Source: Flavobacterium hydatis
Lineage (GTDB): Bacteria; Bacteroidota; Bacteroidia; Flavobacteriales; Flavobacteriaceae
Assembly: GCF_000737695.1 (NCBI RefSeq)
Contig: NZ_JPRM01000022.1
Coordinates: forward strand, 1 to 60,057
DNA: 60,057 bases
Reading direction: 5' to 3'
The notes below the pieces were generated by a model. The model saw only the letters and a list, made by a program, of their open reading frames with translations, was not told where the DNA came from and did not search any database. Of this stretch, positions 45,133 through 54,012 are shown piece by piece. The first letter of the stretch is position 1. Every line of letters begins with the position of its first letter. Position numbers and translations under genes: made by a program.

Positions 45133-45471
45133 TTACAAAAATGCATTATTAAACGCCATTGCATTTTTTTCTTTGGTAGCTCCCTGGATTAAAAACCAAT
45201 CTACAATAGCCCAAATCATAAAACCTCCACAAGTAAGCAATTTACCTACTCCCATTCCTGTATCGCCAATATAAAAACGGTCGATTCCGTATGCTCCTGC
45301 AAAAATAGAAATCAACAAAGCTGTTGTTGGATCTTTAAATTGAGTTAATTGTAATCTTTGCCATTGACTTTCGTCTAAGCTTAAAAGTTTTTCTCTGATT
45401 GCATTTAAATGATGTCCTTCAAAATACTTTGCGTTCATCATCATGAACATATCAACTTTTTGTGTATCCAT
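45133..45471 (-). CDS. TM2-domain protein 1
   Basis: A 112-residue protein. A soluble N-terminus (1-50) precedes a TM2 domain: two helices around SIFAGAYGIDRFYIGDTGMGVGKLLTCGGFMIWAIVDWFLI, with the GxxGxDRFY(I/L)G motif. It is the first gene of the TM2-DUF2752-DUF4870-M48 operon. TM2 proteins are small membrane proteins of unsettled function in bacteria. Confidence 0.88.
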   Translation of the reverse strand: MDTQKVDMFMMMNAKYFEGHHLNAIREKLLSLDESQWQRLQLTQFKDPTTALLISIFAGAYGIDRFYIGDTGMGVGKLLTCGGFMIWAIVDWFLIQGATKEKNAMAFNNAFL

Positions 45472-45535
45472 TATAAAATTCTGGTTTTGATTGGTTCCTA
45501 CTCTATTTATGGATTTTCGGCTACTCCATTTTGTG

Positions 45536-45543
45536 CAAATATA
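45536..45543 (-). promoter_or_regulatory. -7 element of the TM2-DUF2752-DUF4870-M48 operon
   Basis: Reads TATATTTG on the minus strand, 64 bases upstream of the ATG at 45471. Confidence 0.45.
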
Positions 45544-45617
45544 AAAAAATATAAGAAATAACCTCTTTAAATTAATTTTAACACTATTATTTTAAAATCA
45601 AAAAAAAGCAGGCAAAA

Positions 45618-45643
45618 AAAAATCTCGAAATATCGAGATTTTT
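45618..45643 (-). terminator. Terminator of TM2 gene 2
   Basis: Perfect 11-bp arms (45618-45628 and 45633-45643) around AATA, directly past the stop codon at 45649. Confidence 0.85.
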
Positions 45644-45648
45644 ATATC

Positions 45649-45927
45649 TTAAAACCAGCCTTTCTTTCCTACTTGGTAAGTCTGATAAAACTCTTCGTCG
45701 GTTTTAGTTAAATAAATAATTCCTTCTACAAGTCCGATTACTCCTCCAACTCCACATGTTACCACTCCGATAACCAACTGAATAATGCCTTCTTGAGTAT
45801 ATCCTAAAATAAACTTATGTATTCCTAGTCCTCCTAGCAAAATTGCTAGAACTCCGGCAAGTACTTTTTTATTTTCTTGTTTTACAATTTGTGGGTTGTT
45901 CCACTCTTCTTGTTTTGAATTTTCCAT
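45649..45927 (-). CDS. TM2-domain protein 2
   Basis: A 92-residue protein. The TM2 domain reads KVLAGVLAILLGGLGIHKFILGYTQEGIIQLVIG, then a second helix GGVIGLVEGIIYLTKT. The GxxGxHKF motif replaces the DRF of gene 1. It is flanked by its own terminator, so it is transcribed separately from TM2 gene 1. Confidence 0.88.
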   Translation of the reverse strand: MENSKQEEWNNPQIVKQENKKVLAGVLAILLGGLGIHKFILGYTQEGIIQLVIGVVTCGVGGVIGLVEGIIYLTKTDEEFYQTYQVGKKGWF

Positions 45928-46009
45928 TTTTATTTGTTAAATAATTTATAATGAATAAAAATAGAAATTTTATTGAGAAAATTCACAAATTCGTCTTAAA
46001 TTTTTTTAC

Positions 46010-46954
46010 CTATAAACAAACTGCTTTAATTTTATCAACGATTACTTGGGCTAAGCGCTCATGACTCTCGAATGTCCAACCTGCAATGTGCGGTGTTAAA
46101 ATCACTTTTCGTCCATCTAATAAATACTGAAAAGCCTCAGGTGTATCTTTATCCTGAAAAAGTGTCTCAAAAGATAATTTCTCATACTCTAAAACATCCA
46201 AACCTGCACCAAGTACTTTCTCTGATTGCATTGCTGCAACTAAATCGGCAGTAACAATGTTCTTTCCTCGTGAAGTATTAATTATCCATATTGGTTTTTT
46301 GAATGCATTAATAAATGCGGCATCAACCATTTTATCTGTTTCTGGTGTCCATGGAATATGTAAACTCAATACATCCGTTTTTTCTTGAAGCTCTTTTAAC
46401 GAAACCTGTTTGGCATTATCATCCCCAACATTATCCTGAATATCATAACACAGAACTTCTACATCAAAACCTCTAAGTTTTTTTGCAAATGCTTTACCCA
46501 TATTACCATAGCCTATAATCCCAACAGTTTTACCATCTAGTTCATATCCACGATTACTTTCTCGATTCCATTGTCCCGAACGTATCTCGTTATCAGCAAG
46601 GTTCAGTTTATTAAAAAGAGAAAGAATCATTCCCAAAGTATGCTCGGCAACTGCATTACGATTTCCTTCGGGAGCAGCAATTAATTCAATATTCTTAGAA
46701 ATAGCATAATCACAATCGATGCTTTCTAATCCAGCCCCAACACGAGCTATAAATTTTAAATTTGTTGCTTTATCTATAAATTGTTTATCAATTTTAAAAC
46801 GACTTCTGATTACGATTCCTTGATAATCCTGAATTTTGGCTTCAATTTCTTCTTTAGTAGAAGTAAAATCTGCATAATTTTCAAATCCAGCTTCTTCTAA
46901 TTGTTTCCAAAGAATTGGATGATTGCTATCGATATGTAAAACTTTAATTGGCAT
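46010..46954 (-). CDS. D-isomer-specific 2-hydroxyacid dehydrogenase (SerA-like)
   Basis: A 314-residue NAD-dependent dehydrogenase from the ATG at 46954; an upstream Met at 46990 would add twelve non-conserved residues. The catalytic domain (1-95, about 280-314) surrounds a Rossmann domain with VGIIGYGNMGKAFAKKL. The catalytic Arg lies in INTSRGKNIV, a Glu in DVLEYEKL, and the His in LTPHIAGWT. It is shorter than full SerA (no ACT domain), as in many bacterial phosphoglycerate dehydrogenases. It is plausibly the first step of serine synthesis, though no serC is adjacent, so another hydroxyacid is possible. Confidence 0.85.
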   Translation of the reverse strand: MPIKVLHIDSNHPILWKQLEEAGFENYADFTSTKEEIEAKIQDYQGIVIRSRFKIDKQFIDKATNLKFIARVGAGLESIDCDYAISKNIELIAAPEGNRNAVAEHTLGMILSLFNKLNLADNEIRSGQWNRESNRGYELDGKTVGIIGYGNMGKAFAKKLRGFDVEVLCYDIQDNVGDDNAKQVSLKELQEKTDVLSLHIPWTPETDKMVDAAFINAFKKPIWIINTSRGKNIVTADLVAAMQSEKVLGAGLDVLEYEKLSFETLFQDKDTPEAFQYLLDGRKVILTPHIAGWTFESHERLAQVIVDKIKAVCL

Positions 46955-47083
46955 AAAATTAAGACTTAAATTAGATAAACAAAGTAACAAAAAAAATATG
47001 GGTTATGCCCTTTCTCTATCAAATTGCCTACACTAAAACACTCCTAAAAACCATTCTTTCCTGTTTTATTGGTTATATTTTTT

Positions 47084-47091
47084 TAACTTTG
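47084..47091 (+). promoter_or_regulatory. -7 element of nhaA
   Basis: TAACTTTG, 32 bases upstream of the ATG at 47124; the -33 box is weak. Confidence 0.5.
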
Positions 47092-47123
47092 AAAATAATG
47101 CATTTTTAACCTTATTCTAAAAA

Positions 47124-48275
47124 ATGAAATTAACAAAAACATTTAAGGCCTTTTTTAAAAGTGAAAAATCAGGAGGTCTCATCTTACTTTTCGTAACTAT
47201 TCTTTCTCTTTTTCTAGCCAACTCAACATTCCAAAACGATTATATTGCTTTTTGGGAAACCAATATCGGACATCATTCTATTACACATTGGATTAATGAT
47301 GGTTTGATGACTATTTTCTTTTTATTAATAGGTCTAGAATTGGAACGCGAAATTTATCAAGGCGAATTAACGAGTATAAAAAATGCTTCGTTACCCATTT
47401 TTGGTGCTTTGGGCGGAATGCTAGTTCCTGCTGGAATATTTTTATTGCTAAATTTTGGAACTGCTACACAAAACGGAGCGGGAATCCCGATGGCAACCGA
47501 CATTGCTTTTGCAATTGGAATTTTATCTCTTTTAGGAAATAAAGTTCCTTCTTCTCTTAAAGTATTCCTTACTGCTCTTGCCGTAATCGATGATTTGGGT
47601 GCTATTGTAGTTATTGCATTATTTTATACAACAACTATATCCTTTTTAAATTTAGCTCTTGCTTTTGCTGTTTTAGGTATATTATTTATTTTCAACAGAA
47701 TGAAAGTCCACAATCTTTATCTTTACTTAATAGGTGGAGTTATCATGTGGTATTTTATGCTTAATTCTGGAGTTCATGCTACTATTACAGGAGTTTTATT
47801 GGCATTTGTAATCCCATTTGGAGATGGAGGCAAGAAAACATCTTCTTATAAACTACAACATTTTTTACACAAACCTGTCGCATTCTTTATCTTACCATTA
47901 TTTGCATTGGCCAATACATGCATTGCCATAAACTCAGACTGGCATGAAGGTTTAAGCCATCCTAATACATTAGGAATTATCATAGGATTAGTTGTAGGGA
48001 AACCATTAGGAATAGCTCTATTTGCTTTCTTAGGAGTTACATTAGGAATTTGTACATTACCAAAAGAACTTAAATGGTCTTACGTTATTGGTGCAGGAAT
48101 GCTGGGCGGAATCGGATTTACGATGTCTATATTTATAACCTTACTTGCATTTAAAGAACCAGAAGTAATTACTTTTTCTAAAATAGCCATTTTATTAGCT
48201 TCTTTTATCGCCGGATTATTAGGTTTTATATACCTGAAATTTTCTCTCTCAAAAAAGCAAATCAAACATACTTAA
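47124..48275 (+). CDS. nhaA: Na+/H+ antiporter NhaA
   Basis: NhaA exchanges two protons for one Na+ across the inner membrane. The 383-residue product has about 12 helices. The ion-binding aspartates are D156/D157 in LAVIDDLGAIVVIALFYT (E. coli D163/D164), and D126 in MATDIAFAIG matches E. coli D133. GLELEREIYQGEL and the C-terminal GGIGFTMSIFITLLAF are also typical. Single gene, ending at a bidirectional terminator. Confidence 0.96.
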   Translation: MKLTKTFKAFFKSEKSGGLILLFVTILSLFLANSTFQNDYIAFWETNIGHHSITHWINDGLMTIFFLLIGLELEREIYQGELTSIKNASLPIFGALGGMLVPAGIFLLLNFGTATQNGAGIPMATDIAFAIGILSLLGNKVPSSLKVFLTALAVIDDLGAIVVIALFYTTTISFLNLALAFAVLGILFIFNRMKVHNLYLYLIGGVIMWYFMLNSGVHATITGVLLAFVIPFGDGGKKTSSYKLQHFLHKPVAFFILPLFALANTCIAINSDWHEGLSHPNTLGIIIGLVVGKPLGIALFAFLGVTLGICTLPKELKWSYVIGAGMLGGIGFTMSIFITLLAFKEPEVITFSKIAILLASFIAGLLGFIYLKFSLSKKQIKHT

Positions 48276-48279
48276 AAAC

Positions 48280-48315
48280 AAAAAGGACTTTCAGTTTAAA
48301 CTGAAAGTCCTTTTT
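48280..48315. terminator. Bidirectional terminator between nhaA and proC
   Basis: A loop-free 36-bp perfect palindrome (arms 48280-48297 and 48298-48315) with A and T tracts at the ends, between convergent genes. Confidence 0.9.
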
Positions 48316-48362
48316 TTATATAATTTCTATTGAATTATATAAAATATTTTGTTCGCCTAGAA

Positions 48363-49139
48363 CTATCCTTTAATTTGTTTTAAAGAAGTCTTAATTCCTT
48401 TTATTAATGACGAACTAAAACCATTATGCTCCATCTCGTTCAACCCTACAATTGTACATCCTTGTGGAGTTGTAACACGGTCGATTAATTGTTCAGGATG
48501 CACTTTTTCTTCAAGTAACATTTTGGCTGCTCCTTTTACTGTTTGTGCAGCTATTGCTAATGCTGTTTGAGAATCAAATCCTATTTCGATTCCTGCTTGC
48601 ATCGAAGCACGAATATATCGCAATGCATAAGCTGTACCGCAAGCACCTAGAACAGTTGCCGCATCCATTAATTTTTCGTCAATAATTGGCGCAGTACCTA
48701 AATCTTCAAATAAAGTCACCACTGGTAATGCTTTTGCTCTGTCTTTTTCGCTAAATGAAATACACGTAGCCGATTCTCCAAATTGTGCTGCAATATTAGG
48801 CATGATTCGCACGACATGATGTTCCTGACTAGTTTTGTTTTGAAGCACATCAATAGCTAAACCACTTACTGCCGAAGCAATTGTTTTATTAGAAATCACA
48901 GGAAGGATTTCAGTCAAAACTGTATCAACCTGGTATGGTTTTATAGTCAGAATGACAAGGTCAGCGTCTTGTATATTATGTTTATTATCTGATGAAACTG
49001 TAATACCTAATTCTTGTAAATACAAGATACTAGCCGTATTTCTTCTGGTAATTGTAACTTGATTATTCTTCGAGAATTTTGCAATTCCTAAGGCTATAGA
49101 AACTCCAAGGTTTCCTCCTCCTATTATGTGTACTTTCAT
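48363..49139 (-). CDS. proC: Pyrroline-5-carboxylate reductase
   Basis: ProC carries out the last step of proline synthesis. The 258-residue product has the Rossmann GGGNLG near residues 7-12, VRIMPNIAAQFGESATC, and the C-terminal signature DRVTTPQGCTIVGLNEME. It is marginally shorter than E. coli ProC (269). The gene stands alone between two terminators. No other proline genes are adjacent. Confidence 0.93.
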   Translation of the reverse strand: MKVHIIGGGNLGVSIALGIAKFSKNNQVTITRRNTASILYLQELGITVSSDNKHNIQDADLVILTIKPYQVDTVLTEILPVISNKTIASAVSGLAIDVLQNKTSQEHHVVRIMPNIAAQFGESATCISFSEKDRAKALPVVTLFEDLGTAPIIDEKLMDAATVLGACGTAYALRYIRASMQAGIEIGFDSQTALAIAAQTVKGAAKMLLEEKVHPEQLIDRVTTPQGCTIVGLNEMEHNGFSSSLIKGIKTSLKQIKG

Positions 49140-49204
49140 TCTGGTTGTAATTTATAGTTTTTTGGTTGTTTTGGTTTAATAGATTTGAGTCCTAAAAAGA
49201 CTCT

Positions 49205-49250
49205 AAAAGCATGAAATATAGTGGTTAATTATATTTAAATTCATGCTTTT
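49205..49250 (-). terminator. Terminator of rsmA-mgtE
   Basis: Arms aaaagcatgaa (49205-49215) and ttcatgctttt (49240-49250) are perfectly complementary around a 24-base loop, just past the mgtE stop codon. Confidence 0.65.
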
Positions 49251-49251
49251 T

Positions 49252-50658
49252 TTATAATAACTTGCCTTTTAATAATATGGATGCAATCGTGAAATAAATA
49301 ACTAATCCCGTAACATCGACTAATGTTGCTACAAATGGTGCCGATGAAGTTGCTGGATCCAGCTTAAGTTTCTTTAACAAAAATGGTATCATCGAGCCCG
49401 ATAATGTTCCCCATAACACAATAAACAATAAAGAAAAAGAAACCGTTAATGCTACAGAAAACCAATGCATTCCATATTCATATAATCCAGTTTTTTGCCA
49501 AATCATAATTCTTATAAAGCCCACAATTCCTAATATAGAACCTAATAAAAACCCAGATGCAATTTCTTTTTTCATTACATACCACCAGTCTTTAAGCGTT
49601 AATTCCTTAAGTGCCATGGCGCGAATAATAAGTGTTGCGGCTTGGGAACCGGAGTTACCCCCACTAGAAATAATAAGCGGAACGAACAAAGCCAAGACTA
49701 CAGCTTTTTCTATTTCTCCTTCAAAGAAACCCATTGCAGATGCAGTAAACATTTCTCCGATAAATAGAACTACAAGCCAAGTGGCTCTTTTTTTAACCAT
49801 TTCAAAAAGAGTAGTTTCTACATACGGTAATTCAAGAGCTTCCAAACCCCCAAATTTCTGAATGTCCTCTGTATCTCTTTTTTCTATTTCATCTCTTATG
49901 ACATCGATAACGTCATCAATAGTAATACGACCTACCAAACGCCCAAGTTCATCTACAACCGGAATTGCTTCCAAGTCGTATTTTTCCATGATACGTCCTA
50001 CCTCCACATCTGGAGTTTCTACGTCTACATAATGTAATTTCTTAATATAAACCTCGCTAACGGGAGTTCTTGTAGAAGTGGTTAATAAATCTTTAAGTGA
50101 CAAACGCCCTTTTAGTCTATCTTCATCATCGACTACATAAATAGAATGTACTCTTGAAATATTTTCTGCCTGAATTCGCATTTCTTTCACGCAAGTAAGT
50201 ACATTCCAATTTTCATTGACTTTTACCAACTCTTTGTGCATGATTCCCCCTGCGGTATTCTCGGCGTATCGCAATAAGTCGACAATGCCTTTAGCATGTT
50301 CTACGTCCTGAAGCTCAGATATTACTTCGGCTTTTCTATCTTTCGATAATTCACCAATAATATCGGCAGCATCATTTGTTTCTAATTCGTCAAGCTCCTC
50401 GGCAATCTCTTTTGGCGAAAGCCTGCTTAATATATTCTCACGCAAATCATCGTCTAATTCCAGAAGAATCTCCGCGGTTTTTTCGCTATCTAATACTTTA
50501 AATATGTATGTTGCTTTATCAAAATCCAGTTCATCTAGGATTTCAGCAATATCAGCATGGTGAATATCATTCAATAAAACTTCCAATTGCTTGTCGTTTT
50601 TGCTCTGAATGAGTGTTTCTAATTCTTGTATTAGACCTTTGCTGATTTTAAACTCCAT
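49252..50658 (-). CDS. mgtE: Magnesium transporter MgtE
   Basis: MgtE is a Mg2+-gated magnesium channel in the inner membrane. The 468-residue product has the MgtE N domain (about 20-135, with [14 protein letters not shown]), two CBS domains (about 140-265, with [16 protein letters not shown] and [25 protein letters not shown]) and a five-helix membrane domain (about 285-468, with [21 protein letters not shown] and [23 protein letters not shown]). Its start overlaps rsmA by 11 bp, so the two are co-transcribed. Confidence 0.96.
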   Translation of the reverse strand: MEFKISKGLIQELETLIQSKNDKQLEVLLNDIHHADIAEILDELDFDKATYIFKVLDSEKTAEILLELDDDLRENILSRLSPKEIAEELDELETNDAADIIGELSKDRKAEVISELQDVEHAKGIVDLLRYAENTAGGIMHKELVKVNENWNVLTCVKEMRIQAENISRVHSIYVVDDEDRLKGRLSLKDLLTTSTRTPVSEVYIKKLHYVDVETPDVEVGRIMEKYDLEAIPVVDELGRLVGRITIDDVIDVIRDEIEKRDTEDIQKFGGLEALELPYVETTLFEMVKKRATWLVVLFIGEMFTASAMGFFEGEIEKAVVLALFVPLIISSGGNSGSQAATLIIRAMALKELTLKDWWYVMKKEIASGFLLGSILGIVGFIRIMIWQKTGLYEYGMHWFSVALTVSFSLLFIVLWGTLSGSMIPFLLKKLKLDPATSSAPFVATLVDVTGLVIYFTIASILLKGKLL

Positions 50659-51427
50659 CGGCTTCTATTTTTTGAGTTAATGCTATAAATTCTGCCACGC
50701 TTAGTTGTTCCGGACGCAAATCAAAGATAGTGTCTTCTCTTAACTTGTCTGATAAATTTAATGTTTTCAAACTGTTACGTAACGTTTTTCTACGTTGCTG
50801 GAAAGCTGTTTTCACCACTGTAAAGAATAACTTTTCGCCGCAAGGCAAACTGTAATCTTCTTTTCGGGTCATTTTCATAACACCCGATTTTACTTTGGGG
50901 GGCGGAATAAATACATTCTCATCTACCGTAAACAAGTACTCGGTATCATAAAAAGCTTGAGCTAAAACCGATAGTATACCATAAGCTTTTGACCCTTTCT
51001 TTTCACAAATACGTTGTGCTACTTCTTTTTGGAACATTCCAGAAAATTCTGGAATCTGATCACGATATTCTAATGTTTTAAAAACAATCTGAGTAGAAAT
51101 ATTGTATGGGAAATTCCCAATTATAGCAAATTGTTTCTTCTCAAAAACTTCATTTATATCATACTTCAAAAAATCCTTTGAAATAATTTTATCTTTTAAT
51201 TTTGGATAATTCTCATCAAGATACGTTACCGATTCTGTATCAATTTCGATAACATAGGTATTAATTGGTTTCTCTAACAAGTATTTGGTTAACACACCCA
51301 TTCCAGGTCCAATTTCCAGAACCTCGTCATATCCTTGTAAGCTTAATGTATCTGCGATTGCCTTAGCAATGCTTTCATCTTTCAGGAAATGTTGTCCGAG
51401 ATGTTTTTTAGCTTTTACTTTTTCCAT
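50648..51427 (-). CDS. rsmA: 16S rRNA (adenine(1518)-N6/adenine(1519)-N6)-dimethyltransferase
   Basis: RsmA (KsgA) dimethylates two adenines near the 3' end of 16S rRNA during 30S maturation. The 259-residue product has [14 protein letters not shown] at the start, the SAM-binding EIGPGMG at 38-44, and the catalytic NFPY at 105-108 (usually NLPY; the Phe is common in Bacteroidetes). [13 protein letters not shown] marks the C-terminal domain. It overlaps mgtE by 11 bp downstream. Confidence 0.95.
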   Translation of the reverse strand: MEKVKAKKHLGQHFLKDESIAKAIADTLSLQGYDEVLEIGPGMGVLTKYLLEKPINTYVIEIDTESVTYLDENYPKLKDKIISKDFLKYDINEVFEKKQFAIIGNFPYNISTQIVFKTLEYRDQIPEFSGMFQKEVAQRICEKKGSKAYGILSVLAQAFYDTEYLFTVDENVFIPPPKVKSGVMKMTRKEDYSLPCGEKLFFTVVKTAFQQRRKTLRNSLKTLNLSDKLREDTIFDLRPEQLSVAEFIALTQKIEADGV

Positions 51428-51741
51428 TTTATTTAAATCATCAGATTGTTAGACTATTAGACTTTTCGAAATATCGAACCATCTGATATCAAATAATCAG
51501 TTTTTTATTTATTAATTTCTCGAAGTTGTTGAATGTCTTTGGTAACCCTGAAAGTTAACTGTCCCTTCGCCAACCAGAAGCATTCTTACATGACGTTTAT
51601 TAACTAAAGTAAGGATTCGAAGATGCTTTAATTCTTCAATTTTAACATCTTACTTTGGTTTAATAATAATCAGAAAATTATTTTTATTGTTTGAATTGTT
51701 TGTTTTCGAAAATCGAACAATCCAAAAAACGAATAAATCTA
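51428..51741. other. Gene-free gap with a possible coding relic
   Basis: 314 bp. Near the rsmA start an ATCAGAT / ATCTGAT inverted repeat (51440-51446 and 51481-51487) flanks TTCGAAATATCGAA. Further right lies the open minus-strand stretch described at 51512-51649. No clear promoter or RNA. Confidence 0.5.
51512..51649 (-). pseudogene. Possible small ORF or coding relic
   Basis: The minus strand is open for 45 codons, reading ...KHLRILTLVNKRHVRMLLVGEGTVNFQGYQ and ending HSTTSRN then TAA (51512-51514). The only ATG is internal (51583), giving 23 residues. The composition is protein-like and less AT-rich than its surroundings. I do not recognise it. It may be the 3' end of a lost gene or chance. 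Confidence 0.25.
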
Positions 51742-52053
51742 TTAATGGTCTGAAATAAATTCTAATTCAGTTCTAAAAGAAAGCATCTTATCTGCAAATA
51801 ATCGCAATGCTTCCTGACTAAAAGCAGGTTCATCTTCAAGATAATATTTCTCTAAAGTTTCCTTACTATCGGTTACATATTGAACTGAATAAGTAATTCC
51901 GCCCATTTCTTCATCTACTAAAACTTTTACAATTCTTGCAGATGAAAATTTTCCTGTAGCCAGAATTTCAGGAATATGTTTTTGTTGCATCCAATTTAAC
52001 CATTGGTCATGCACACTCTCATGTATGTTTGTGGTGATGTTGTAAATAATCAT
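51742..52053 (-). CDS. DUF4286 family protein
   Basis: A 103-residue soluble protein: MIIYNITTNIHESVHDQWLNWMQQKHIPEILATGKF, then GGITYSVQYVTDS and a C-terminal FRTELEFI. This matches the DUF4286 (ferredoxin-like, ABM-type) pattern of Bacteroidetes. Function is unknown. It precedes rsmA on the same strand across a 314-bp gap and follows the TPR gene by 59 bp. Confidence 0.85.
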   Translation of the reverse strand: MIIYNITTNIHESVHDQWLNWMQQKHIPEILATGKFSSARIVKVLVDEEMGGITYSVQYVTDSKETLEKYYLEDEPAFSQEALRLFADKMLSFRTELEFISDH

Positions 52054-52112
52054 TTTTATCTGTTTAATGTTTCTTAAGTTAATCGGTTAAATAAACAACC
52101 AATTAAACCCAA

Positions 52113-53891
52113 TTATAAATTTGTATCGCCTCGCAATTCTCGGTATCTTTTCCTGGCGTCTACAAAATAAATACTATCCTGATGGTTAAAAATTACTTTC
52201 TCATATAAGGCTTTTGCCTTTTCAAAATCTTGTAATTTCTTATTGTAAATTTCTGCCGAAAAGAACAATGCTTCGTCAATATAAATCCCGTCACTATGCT
52301 GATCGATAATCAATTGATATTGGCTTAAAGCCAAATTATAATCGCCTAAGTCTTCGTAAATTTGTCCTAATCGCAGCAAAGTTACGGCTTCTATTTCTTG
52401 TCCTTTAAAAGTTTTTAATATATTTTGAAATTGAACTATCGCATCTTGATTTCTATTTTGATATAAAAGATAATCGCCCTTTGCAAATTGCTTCAAAGCC
52501 GTTTGTGTAGAATCGGCAACTGTATTATCATTTATCAATAAAAAATACTCTAAAGCATCATTTGCAATCAGTTGTGTATTAGCAGATTTCAACTCCTTAA
52601 ACTGCTTTAAAGCCCATACAAAATCTGTTTTAAAATAACTTGTTTTGGCTGCTTTTAAACTCGCTTCATGCGCCATAACATCATTTTTAAGATCTAATTC
52701 TATTTGCGAATAATACAATAACGCCTGATTAAATTTCTCCTCAAAAAGCAAAATATCCGCTAATTCCATTTTAGCTTGAGCTTCTTGGTAATCATTCAGT
52801 TGTAATTCGAGTGCTTTCTTTACAATAGCTTTCGCTTCTTCTGATTTTTTTAAATCAAAAGCTAAAAAATGTGCTTGAATTAATTGCAAAGATAAGGTAA
52901 AAGGGCTTATACCATAAGTTGTTAGCAATCCTTGAAGCTCAGTATTTATAGCTGGATAATCTTTTTCGGTAGCTTTATCTATTTTCATTTTATACAAATA
53001 GGTATTTGCCTGTACAAGCAAACCCAAATCTTTTGTATTCTCCAGCACAAACGCTAAAATTTCCTGAGCTGCTTCGGGATCATCATCATCAATCGCAAAC
53101 TGAGCTAGATTAATTATGCTCGAAAGCGATTCAGGATCACGTTTATAGATAGCTTTTTCCTGGATAAATGCTTTTGCAAACTCTCTTTGTTGTACATAAA
53201 ACCAACTCAAATAATGATTCCAAAAAACATCTTGGCTCTTTTGAGTTCTTAAAATAAGTGCTTTTCGTAATGTATCATTAAATGTAGTATCGGCAGCATC
53301 AGCCATAAATCGTGATAACTGACTCTGAATTAAGAGTGTATTTTGTTGATTTTCGTTAGATTCTGTCAGCAATGTTTCAATCATCATATCCGTCTTGCCC
53401 ATTTGTCCGTAGAGCAAACCAATCTGAAAATTAAAATTAAAACTAGGCTGAATTTTAGACGCTATTTGATATGCTTTTAAAGCATAGTCCAATAATACTT
53501 TTTTCTCAAAAGAATTGGCAATCCCAAATACTTCGTTAGGATTTACCGAGATTTTATCTAAAGCCTGATCGTAGTAAGTTTTGGCTTTAGCTTCATTTTT
53601 TTGTAATTGAAAATTATATCCCAGTTCAATTAAAATAGTACCTTGTTTGTACTTATTAAATCTATTCTGGATAACCTTTTCGGCTACATCAAACTGTTGT
53701 AGTTGTTGGTAACAATCAATAGTTCGATAAAAATATTGTGTGTTCGAAGGATTATTATCCAGCAATTCTTGATAGCTGATTTTTGCTTTTTCAAAATCAC
53801 CTTTATCATAATAATATTGCGCTAATTGTTCATTTTGAGCAAATGTAAATAGCGAGAATGATAAAGTAATAAATAGAAAGAGCTTTTTCAT
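52113..53891 (-). CDS. Exported tetratricopeptide-repeat protein
   Basis: A 592-residue protein with a signal peptide (1-18, ending TFA) and TPR units almost throughout: EQLAQYYYDKGDFEKAKISYQELLDNNPSN near the start, KFNQALLYYSQIELDLKND in the middle, and EDLGDYNLALSQYQLIID with FEKAKALYEKVIFNH near the end. It is probably a periplasmic or outer-membrane scaffold. The gene lies between serS and the DUF4286 gene on the same strand. Partner unknown. Confidence 0.87.
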   Translation of the reverse strand: MKKLFLFITLSFSLFTFAQNEQLAQYYYDKGDFEKAKISYQELLDNNPSNTQYFYRTIDCYQQLQQFDVAEKVIQNRFNKYKQGTILIELGYNFQLQKNEAKAKTYYDQALDKISVNPNEVFGIANSFEKKVLLDYALKAYQIASKIQPSFNFNFQIGLLYGQMGKTDMMIETLLTESNENQQNTLLIQSQLSRFMADAADTTFNDTLRKALILRTQKSQDVFWNHYLSWFYVQQREFAKAFIQEKAIYKRDPESLSSIINLAQFAIDDDDPEAAQEILAFVLENTKDLGLLVQANTYLYKMKIDKATEKDYPAINTELQGLLTTYGISPFTLSLQLIQAHFLAFDLKKSEEAKAIVKKALELQLNDYQEAQAKMELADILLFEEKFNQALLYYSQIELDLKNDVMAHEASLKAAKTSYFKTDFVWALKQFKELKSANTQLIANDALEYFLLINDNTVADSTQTALKQFAKGDYLLYQNRNQDAIVQFQNILKTFKGQEIEAVTLLRLGQIYEDLGDYNLALSQYQLIIDQHSDGIYIDEALFFSAEIYNKKLQDFEKAKALYEKVIFNHQDSIYFVDARKRYRELRGDTNL

Positions 53892-53906
53892 CTTCGATTT
53901 TTTAAT

Positions 53907-54005
53907 TGTAGATTTCAGTCGCAGTCACAGTATTCAGTCGCAGTTTTCGCTCACCATCTGGTAACTAAAAACTGCAACTGGTACTAAATACTGTTACTGT
54001 TTACT
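53907..54005. repeat. CAGTATTCAGT-type dispersed repeat between serS and the TPR gene
   Basis: ACTG/CAGT-rich words (cagtcacagtattcagt, aactgcaactggtactaa, atactgttactgtttac) fill the 121-bp gap. It shares an exact 17-mer with the element in the atpD-atpC gap (minus strand of 11326-11385). Confidence 0.7.
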
Positions 54006-54012
54006 AAAAAAA

